Both the position numbers and the translations under genes were made by a program. Below are positions 56,677 to 64,000 of a stretch of DNA of 64,000 nt, piece by piece (position 1 is the stretch's first letter; the number at the start of each line of letters is the position of its first letter). The notes beneath the pieces were generated by a model that worked only from the letters and a program-made list of their open reading frames with translations, made no database searches and was not told the origin of the DNA. The stretch is from Beverwykella pulmonaria (lineage: Eukaryota; Ascomycota; Dothideomycetes; Pleosporales; Melanommataceae), in assembly GCA_001599595.1 (NCBI GenBank), contig BCHH01000005.1, forward strand, positions 1,743,552 to 1,807,551, read 5' to 3'.

Positions 56677-58477
56677 ATGGCGTCGCCAAACGAGCCAAAA
56701 CCCGCAAAGAAGAGAGCAGGAAGAAAGAGGTTGCCACCACTTGCGCCAGGGCCTGCTCTTCAGTTTGTGGTTGCTAGTCACCCTGATGATTTCAAAGCGG
56801 ACGATACCATGAGAAACATTCGGTCCCACGTCATGTACAAGCATCGTGGAGAGCAGCGCGGGGTATCTCCTGGGGACAGGTCAATGGGTGGAGAACGAAG
56901 TAAAAGTGCGATGCCGGTGACGCGTACTCCGAGTCCGATGATGGCTGGCTCCGAGGGGTTACTGGAAGACCCCAACTTTCTGGCTCCCACGAGACGACGC
57001 AGTACCATATGGGATGGCGAATTCTACAAACTCATGTCACAATCTCCTCAAACGCATCCGCTACGCGACCTAGCGGCACGAATCATCTCGGCTACGACAG
57101 CGGATCTAGCGCAGAGCAGCCCAGCAACATTTGGTCAAAATTCCGAGTATCCTTTCCCGGGAAGCAGTTCATTTGGTGTCGAGTCACTGGAAGACTTGAA
57201 GAACCTCTATATAGGCAACCCAGATCTATCTCAGAGTGAGAGATGCATACCCTGCGACTCAAGTAGAGAGACCGGCTAACGCAAGCAGATCGAGCTTGGA
57301 TGGATACGATTTGCAGCAACCGCATGTCATTCCTGAGCCACGTCAGTGTTACCTGCGTCTATCACGATGTTGCAGAAGGCCTTCTCGAAGACAGCGCGCT
57401 CACAGTGTACGCAAAGACGAAGCTGTTGAGGATGATTAAGGAGAGTCTTCAAGGGTTCAGCACTTCTATGGATGATTTCACCATATTAAGCATACTACAT
57501 CTCCTCGTTAGCGAGATTGGCGGTTTCGACGAAGATGTTTTCAACGTCCATCAGCAGGGCTTAGTTCGTATCGTGAACCAAAGAGGTGGGTTGAGCAACC
57601 TCGGCCATGGCAGTCTAGCTGCTTTCTTGATCGTGTAAGTCACTTCTATTCAATGTTTGTAATGGCAATGTCTGACTTCGTTAGGGTCGTTCTCAGTTTT
57701 AGTATCATTCGAGGACATCCAGAGCCTCCTATGCTGCACGGCTTTGCGCCCAGCCGAAGACAATCGCACCTCATAGATTCCCACCCTCCCATTTCACCTC
57801 TATATTCACTGGATGGAGACATGTCAAGCATATATGGCAGTTGCTCCGATGAGACGTATGCAATCATTGCCGACATGTACGACCTTACACAAACATTCAT
57901 GGCACGATGGAACTATATCGGAGGGGTTTACCCTCCAAGCTCAGACGCGGAGCTTGCGTCCTACGACATCAGCATGCAACAAATCTACACACGTCTCCTA
58001 CTCCGCCCATCATCTAATGATAGTCTTACAGCAGACTGGATTTACGAAACCTGCCGCCTAGCAGCGTTGATATACTGCCGCTCGATTGTCCAAGGAGTGT
58101 CGCTTGCGGACTCGGCCAATGTTGTGCACGCTCCAAGTTCGGACACAAGTATGTCCAACATCACTGTTATACAAGCTCTACACAATGCGCTCGACAATAC
58201 GGATAAGCGTGGCCATTGGGGCGACTTGTGCGGTGTCTTTCTCTGGGTGTGTCTTGTCGGCGCTGCAGGCTCTTGGCCTTCTGTACAGTCAATTTATGGA
58301 GAAAGAGACGAGGACCAGGCTCCGGCAGCTTGGATCAGGAAGTGCTTTGCGCTATATGCAGTTAAGAGTTCGATGACATTTGGATTCGAGCACGCGGGTG
58401 GTGTAGTCGAGGCTCAGAGGACAATGCTGCAGGTTCAGAATCTGATCAACTTGAAGGCAGGCATTGTGCCACAGTAG
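56677..58477 (+). CDS. Tachykinin-family / fungal-specific transcription factor domain protein (no visible zinc cluster)
   Basis: Exons 56677-57235, 57289-57634 (start at 57286 also fits) and 57685-58477 join in phase to about 565 residues. The N-terminus has a basic KPAKKRAGRKRLPPL and then the family signature FVVASHPDDFKADDTMRNIR with SHVMYKHR. There is no Cys6 zinc cluster. The middle and C-terminal helical part (about 230-540) resembles fungal-specific transcription factor domains: LAALIYCRSIVQGV and GDLCGVFLWVCLVGAAG. The first splice junction is the least certain, with two possible acceptors three bases apart that change one residue (Thr-Asp against Asn). Such proteins are assumed to be regulators, but their targets are unknown. 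Confidence 0.78.
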
Positions 58478-59943
58478 TCGGATTGCTTTGTAAGAACATC
58501 ATTTTCTTTGGAGATATAGCAAGGAGTTCGGTGAGTGTTTATGACGAGTGCTCTGGCAGTGCGTTGTTACCTCTCTTCTTCGTTTGTATTTTGTCTTTCT
58601 CTACGGGTTGTTGTCTGCTCCTCTTTCTGCGGTTGCATTAGATTGAGTATTCTCTTTCGGTTTATACTATACATCTTCTTATTTACTTTCACATTTGCAT
58701 TCGTATCCCTCTCTCTGTGCATTGCGTCTAGACGTTTGTTTTCCCCGGCGGGGCAATTGTGTCTGAAATAGATACCAATATTGATTGCGTGTCTTTCTGT
58801 ATTCTTCCATCGTCACACCACTTCACCATCACCGTCACCGTCACCCCATCTCGCAAAGTCTTCAATGCTATCTTGCATCTTGCCCCCATCATGTTACACC
58901 AATACCTGTCATGTTACACCAATACCCGTCATGTTACATCAATACACTGCTTTCGCACTCTGGGTTATTTTTAAAAAATAACACACTTAAGCCTAGACGA
59001 GACACACGTCATAGAGAAACCGTTTCGATATTTCCGTTATCATGCATCGCATGTGTGAGGCATTTACAACCGTTGTATAGGGCTGTGCGATGGACAGTGC
59101 TTGGAGGCTAAGAATGGGGCCGCGCGGGGGGCGATTGGACGAAAGGTTGTTCCAACGTCAATCTCGGGTCTGAGACTTTGGTCGTGCCCTAGAAAACCCA
59201 TTATCCTGATAGTGAATAGATTTTTTCTATTTTCTATATTGGATGGGCGTGCGTTGCGTTCCGTTGCATTTCGGGGCGTCGGTATGTTGGTTAAAGGCGA
59301 ATCGCGAGGCGCAGGCGGCGAATAGATTGAGGGAAATCATGTAGGGAAGGTTTGGGTTTGGGGCCTTTTTTGCTTAGTTGCTGGAAAGGTGAAATGGGTA
59401 GGCAGATAATGTCTTGCATTTTTGCGCGAGGAATTATGAGGCAATTTGTTTACATCTTGATTGGATTAGTTGATATATGTAGATTAGGTAGGTAGAAAGA
59501 TCAAGGCATTGGGTGCTTGCTTTGATTCACATAGAGCTATGTATGCCTACGCCACAGCCCGCAAAGTAAATTACCCTTTTGTCGCGTACGTCTGCCAAGG
59601 ATCCTAGATCTGCACAATACAGTATTCTTTACACGCTTACTGAAATAGTAGGTCGCTGTCAGCACAGGCGTGGAGTTTGCCGTAGGATCGGGAAAACTTG
59701 CTGTGTTGGAAGGGTTCAGCCACCATGCACTGCCCTGTGCGCCACACTTGCGCTGTTTCTTGAACTGCGAAGGATGAAGGATTCAGCCAAGGCGGCATCT
59801 TTAACGGTGCGCGGTGGTTTCGGAGGATCCGAATCTCAACTGCTACGAATATGAACGTGCGGAAAGTGAAGTGGGCCGAATTTCCCCGGAGATAACCGAC
59901 TCCATTATCAGCGATACTTGCCCAATACGTGTACCAGAATCCC
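58478..59943. other. 1.5-kb intergenic region
   Basis: No supported gene. T-rich sequence near 58600-58720 and a 20-bp tandem repeat at 58891-58948 are the only structures noted. The right end should hold the promoter of the 59944 gene. Confidence 0.4.
58891..58948. repeat. Tandem repeat, 20-bp unit, about 2.8 copies
   Basis: ATGTTACACCAATACCTGTC repeated nearly three times, with single-base changes (CCTGTC to CCCGTC; CACC to CATC). Confidence 0.9.
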
Positions 59944-60519
59944 ATGGCAGCTCTCTCGCCCCGCAGAGCGTTCATATCCGGCCCCATTGATGCCTCGGAC
60001 GAGTACTTCTCCACACACTATGTACCCGCCCTAACTACTGCCCTCTCAAACGGCGATTCCTTTGTCATTGGCCCGGTGCCGGGCATCGACACGCTCGCCC
60101 TCGCCTACCTGCTTTCCCCTCCCATTTCTTGCCCTCCCGACAGAATCACTATCTACATGGCGCACTTCGAATACGCAGATCTCTCTCGCCGAAGACACTA
60201 TCTGTCTCTCGGCGTTACCATTAAAGAAGTAACTACTGCGGGGGCGGGCACAACGACAAGGATGAGAGATGAGATGATGACGAACGAGAGCGATTATGAT
60301 ATCTTGAGGTACAGGAGCGAAGAGGAGGCGAGGGCGTTCTATGGCGAGGGGTGGTGGCCGAGGGTTAGTAATACGGAGGTCAATGAGCGGAGGAGGAGGG
60401 GGGATGGGGGTTTGGAGTATCGAGGGGGTGTGGAAGAGGGGAAGGAGGGAGAAGGGGAGAAAGAGTGGAAAGGGTTGGGGGCTAGACTCAAGAGTTATTT
60501 CGTGGGCAGGAAAGAATGA
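59944..60519 (+). CDS. Small hypothetical protein with Rossmann-like (SLOG/DprA-like) N-terminal fold
   Basis: Single exon, 191 residues from ATG 59944; the frame opens at GTG 59929 but ATG is preferred. The order beta-strand RAFISGPID, then FVIGPVPGIDTLALAYLL, then ITIYMAHFEYADLS resembles nucleotide-binding SLOG/DprA-type or deoxyribosyltransferase-like folds, where a first strand ends in SGP or GG. Next comes a Thr/Met-rich linker, a conserved-looking SDYDILRYRSEEEARAFYG with GWWPRVSNTEVNERRRR, and a low-complexity Gly/Glu tail. I do not know a characterised homologue. The fold suggestion is inference from a few motifs; the coding status is likely because the frame is intact and codon use is regular. 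Confidence 0.55.
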   Translation: MAALSPRRAFISGPIDASDEYFSTHYVPALTTALSNGDSFVIGPVPGIDTLALAYLLSPPISCPPDRITIYMAHFEYADLSRRRHYLSLGVTIKEVTTAGAGTTTRMRDEMMTNESDYDILRYRSEEEARAFYGEGWWPRVSNTEVNERRRRGDGGLEYRGGVEEGKEGEGEKEWKGLGARLKSYFVGRKE

Positions 60520-61308
60520 GATTCCGAGGCATGTCTAGGTATTCTGAACGAGTTGAAGATAAGATGTTGAGACGTTGGCACCTTGGCGTCATCATACTAC
60601 ACCATTCCCATCTGACTACAACTCCGCGGAACCACTCTCAGCCCTACGCACGCCCTAAAGTTACCCGAGACTAAATTCGTTCGTACCAAGTCCTCGGTTG
60701 CTCCGCATCCACATCTCTGGTTCTTCAGCTCGCTTCTCGCAGAGCGGAGTGAGTAAGCATGTCATCAGCCAGCCTCAGCTTCCATCGATCAGCAACTCGA
60801 AGCGACCTATTTCCACACATATAGGTTATACGAAGTGTGGCGAGCTGGACAAAGGTGGTGTTTAGGGGATGTGCGGCAGGGATTAGCAGAGGTTTAGGAT
60901 GACTGCCGACTCACCGTTCGTGAATCTATCAGGCACGTATTTAGGGCAGAGATAGTCTCAGGTTGAAAAGAAGGGATTTGCGCAGTGGGGGTTTACTAGA
61001 TGTGTTCGGAGTTCTGTGCCTTTGGGCATTCGTCTGCCTTGAATATGTGTTCAGCTAGAATCTTTCTTGACGACTGCTGTCACAGCTCCCTTCACTGGCG
61101 CTGATTACTGTCGTAGCCCCGAGTTCGCCGTGTCATATCCATGGCATTATCGTAGGTCGGTGATGTTGCCCTGCTACTACAGTAAGCTGAATGTATTGTG
61201 GAACAGGCAATAAGCAGAAGTATGCGCGTTTAGATTATGTACGTTTACGGGTATATGTACGGTATATTCTAATGCGCCTGCGAAGGGTCTCGAAAACCAG
61301 CCGAACAA
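60520..61308. other. Intergenic region between convergent genes
   Basis: Nothing recognisable; 3' UTRs of the 59944 gene and of the glycosidase. Confidence 0.35.
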
Positions 61309-62343
61309 TCAGAATGCCATCTTCTGCGCATAACTCGTCCCTCCACTCTCATACATTGCCAAAAATGTATTGTCATCCAAGGCCAGCAGTCCAGACCACA
61401 TAGCAGGCTTGTCGTGGACTGTCGTTTTATCTCCCCAGGTCACACCTCCATCGCTGCTCACCATGACCTTGAGCGCACCTGTCGGCCAATCCCCACCATC
61501 CTCGTTGGTCCCAAAGCTGGCAACGAGGCGGCTGCCCACGCGGATGATTTGCGGTGCGCCGGCGTTCGCGCCAGGCGCTTCGTAGACGAGGGATCGATCG
61601 CCCCAGGTGACGCCGTCGTCTTTGGAGCGCACAGTGTGCACGGTGAAGCCTGGAGCTCCTGATTCGAAGATGGCAAGTTTAGTAGGGCTATCGGCTGCGA
61701 TCCTCGCCACGCCTAGCATGCCGTCGCGTGCAGTGACGTCCTGTCCAGAAATGGTCTGCGCGCTCGTCCATGTTACGCCTCCATCAGTCGAGCGGCGCAG
61801 CAAACTGTCCTGATCATTTGCAGCATTTTCGCGAGAATAGTAGATTTGCAGGGACCCATCGAGAGCCGTCTGGAAGAATGGTTCCCAGTTCCCGTTTGGC
61901 CCAGCAGGGTCTTCAGCTGCTTGCGAGAGGAACTTCCACGTCACCCCACCGTCCTCGGATCCACAAATAGTGATGCGGTAATACGTATACGCGCCAGTGC
62001 TGTCTTTATCGTGGTTCCGGAATCCGCAAACGATGTTGCCGTTGGGTAGTTGGTGCACGTAGCCGTTGTCAAGATCGCGTGTTGCTGACGGGGCGGTGTC
62101 GACACGGCCGATGGGTGTCCAGGAGGCGCCGTTGTCGGTCGATTTGACGGTTGTTATCGAGCTGTTGCCGCTGTCGAAGTGTGTGTATACGCCCAACAGA
62201 GATCCATCCGCCAGTTTTGTTGCCCGAGGATAGGTTCCGCCCGCTCCTAATACTGCGGCCGTACCGGCGGCCGCAGGTGCTTGCGCATGAGCAAGAGATA
62301 CAAGCACCGCAGCTGTTGAGCCCAGTTGGCGAAGGAAATGCAT
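61309..62343 (-). CDS. Secreted BNR/Asp-box glycosidase, GH93-type (exo-arabinanase-like)
   Basis: Single exon, 344 residues. The start MHFLRQLGSTAAVLVSLAHA is a signal peptide, with likely cleavage after AHAQA. An upstream in-frame reading to 62412 exists but would spoil the signal, so ATG 62343 is used. The body is a sialidase-fold beta-propeller with Asp-box repeats: STDNGASW, SEDGGVTW, STDGGVTW, SKDDGVTW and SSDGGVTW. Other features are GGTYPRATKLADGS, NGYVHQLPNGNIVCGFRN, NGNWEPFFQTALDGSLQIYY and RDGMLGVAR. Length and these blocks fit fungal GH93 exo-1,5-alpha-L-arabinanases, which cleave arabinobiose from arabinan in pectin; BNR-repeat sialidase relatives are the alternative. Extracellular plant-cell-wall turnover is the inferred role. 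Confidence 0.8.
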   Translation of the reverse strand: MHFLRQLGSTAAVLVSLAHAQAPAAAGTAAVLGAGGTYPRATKLADGSLLGVYTHFDSGNSSITTVKSTDNGASWTPIGRVDTAPSATRDLDNGYVHQLPNGNIVCGFRNHDKDSTGAYTYYRITICGSEDGGVTWKFLSQAAEDPAGPNGNWEPFFQTALDGSLQIYYSRENAANDQDSLLRRSTDGGVTWTSAQTISGQDVTARDGMLGVARIAADSPTKLAIFESGAPGFTVHTVRSKDDGVTWGDRSLVYEAPGANAGAPQIIRVGSRLVASFGTNEDGGDWPTGALKVMVSSDGGVTWGDKTTVHDKPAMWSGLLALDDNTFLAMYESGGTSYAQKMAF

Positions 62344-63940
62344 ATCGAATTCGAAATTCGAAGTATTAAACAGAAATGGAACACAGATTTGGCGCGCAAG
62401 TGCCAAAATCATCGACGGGAAACCGCATCCTTATAATCTGTGTTCCAAGGCGGAAATTGAGGCCGTGCTAGACGAGGCTGTGTAGAAACTGTGCGTAGTG
62501 CAAGGTGATGATGAAACACCTGGCCGTCTTAAATGGCATAGTGCGCGCTTGAAGAGTAAAAGAACAGGGGCGCGTAGAAGGATTTTTGTAAGACTTATTG
62601 ACTAACAGCTGGCTAGGGGACCTATCAAATCGCTTTTTGTGCAACAAAACGGAACCGCACCGAATCGGAGACATTTTTGTACGGGGCCGTTTAAGTACGG
62701 ATACAGGGTTGTAGGGCCGGTGCGGATCTCTATACGGCAATTAGGAGAAATAAACGGATTGAGAAAGAGTTTCCGCGAAACAGGTGAAGGTCACGTTAGT
62801 TCCGCGAGTTGCCCGTTAATAGTCGAGGGATGGACGATGTGAGGTGATGTTGGAGAGGAGGTCGAGATTACAACGTGGTGTTGCGGTGACGTCATGATGC
62901 TATTTTTTTGGCTTCATTCCTGCGAGCGAGCCAGTTCGAGGGACAGGGGAAAAGTATGAATCTAGCCTTGCTAAATCGCGTCGTATGTGCCAAAGGGACC
63001 TATTTGTTCGCTCAGAGGTGACATGGCAGCAAGTCTTCGTTCGTCCTACCCGCTCGCCCGCAGTAGAGAATACCGCATTTTCTTATTCCCAACAATAGAA
63101 TTCAAAGGGCCAAGCGCTATCACATTACTAGCATGGTAGCCAGCTATCATGGTCGTTCGCAACTTGTTCGAACGACACTACTCCCTTAGTCATCAAGAAC
63201 TTGGCGTCGTTGCTCCACGCCATTATCTTTATCTTCAGCCGTCAACCTCTTCTCACCAACCAAATCGACCTCGCTTCTCTGCAAACTTCCCAGTGCACGA
63301 AATCTCACCTGCAGAAATAGCCAGACCAAACGGCCTGCCATTCTCTCCCGTGCACCCAAAATGGACTGCATTCCCCTTCCGATCGTCTGTTTTCAATGTG
63401 GAACGTGTGGATACTCTACATCTTCTGCCTTAGCCTCCATTAATCCAAGACAGAGACCAAAACCCCTGCCATTGCAAAGTCGTGGGCCCAACTATAGGAT
63501 TCGCAGTCACGGTCGTGATGGCGGTATGTCGAGCATTTGCCTCGTAATTTGAGCACTGGCCACTGACACCCGATGAGGTCTTTTGCTGGCCAGCCAGCCT
63601 TCTCTGCTGCTGTTGCGCAACGGATACTGGGAAAGCGTGCGTGCACTACTTCCAAGATTCTTACACGAGCAGGAGCATTGATATTCCTAGTGTTCTCGCT
63701 GCTCCGGTCGATACGGGAAACGCCATCAGCAATGCAATCCCATTCTGACGAGTCGACGGTGAATGGAAGTCAATATCACTGATGAACATGCGGATATGCG
63801 AACATGACACTCAATATACGATCAATGGACGGCCTCATGATATGGGATAGCTTTAGCTTATGGTAATGAAGGGCGTTTTAGGCTGCGTCTTGCTTCATCC
63901 TTGGCTTCGCAATACAGCTACCTGCACTGCATGGCGTCGA
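62344..63940. other. 1.6-kb intergenic region
   Basis: No supported gene. The left 300 bp should carry the promoter of the glycosidase gene. Short frames at 63149-63433 and 63573-63782 lack motifs. Confidence 0.35.
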
Positions 63941-64000
63941 TCACGTGTACTCGCCCTCTTTCACCTCGAACAGCATGTCAATAACAGCGCTCACCATGCT
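63941..64000 (-). CDS. Possible C-terminal end of a gene running off the right edge
   Basis: Minus-strand frame open from the window end to TGA at 63941-63943, reading SMVSAVIDMLFEVKEGEYT. The composition looks like a protein end, but only 19 codons are visible. Confidence 0.25.
   Translation of the reverse strand, partial: SMVSAVIDMLFEVKEGEYT

Overview
This window is nuclear chromosomal DNA of a filamentous ascomycete (Pezizomycotina, possibly Dothideomycetes; the class is an inference). The genes lie on both strands, are separated by 0.3-2.6 kb and have short introns (about 45-200 bp, GTRNGY...YAG). The gene content is fungal: a P450nor nitric oxide reductase, a PTH11-like rhodopsin-domain membrane protein, a tachykinin-family transcription regulator, a CRP1-type glycogen-binding-module protein and isocitrate lyase. 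I see no virus, plasmid, CRISPR array, rRNA, convincing tRNA or intact transposon.

Layout, left to right: cyclophilin-40 (minus, cut by the left edge); IFRD-family protein (minus); small C2H2 zinc-finger protein (minus); CCR4-NOT subunit NOT3/5 (minus), divergent from D-aminoacyl-tRNA deacylase (plus); P450nor/CYP55 (minus); DUF1365 membrane protein (plus); isocitrate lyase (plus); a decayed gene (minus); a small membrane-anchored hypothetical (plus); a rhodopsin-domain 7TM protein (plus); PRPP synthetase (minus); a large VIT-vWA protein with FG-rich tail (minus); DIB1 (plus); GPI15/PIG-H (minus), divergent from HUB1 (plus); DEG1/PUS3 (plus); a weak secreted-protein candidate (minus); VMA6 (minus), divergent from a coiled-coil hypothetical (plus); an orphan basic protein (minus); a CRP1-like protein (minus); the PKA regulatory subunit (plus); a tachykinin-family regulator (plus); a small Rossmann-like hypothetical (plus); a secreted BNR/GH93-type glycosidase (minus); and a possible gene end at the right edge.

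Most genes are unrelated housekeeping genes, and there is no biosynthetic cluster. One functional neighbourhood is visible: DIB1 and HUB1, both acting on the U4/U6.U5 tri-snRNP, lie 1.4 kb apart with GPI15 between them. I did not find a clear new multi-gene system. The features most worth follow-up are single-gene oddities: HUB1 carried on an RS/RD-rich N-terminal arm, alternative starts that could give mitochondrial forms of P450nor and DEG1, a VIT-vWA protein with an FG-nucleoporin-like tail, a 10-nt micro-exon in cyclophilin-40, a hairpin of heat-shock-element dyads upstream of the PKA regulatory subunit, an in-frame amber codon in a coiled-coil gene, and a decayed gene near 21.1-21.8 kb. 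Exon boundaries were worked out by hand from splice consensus and reading phase and may be off by a few bases.
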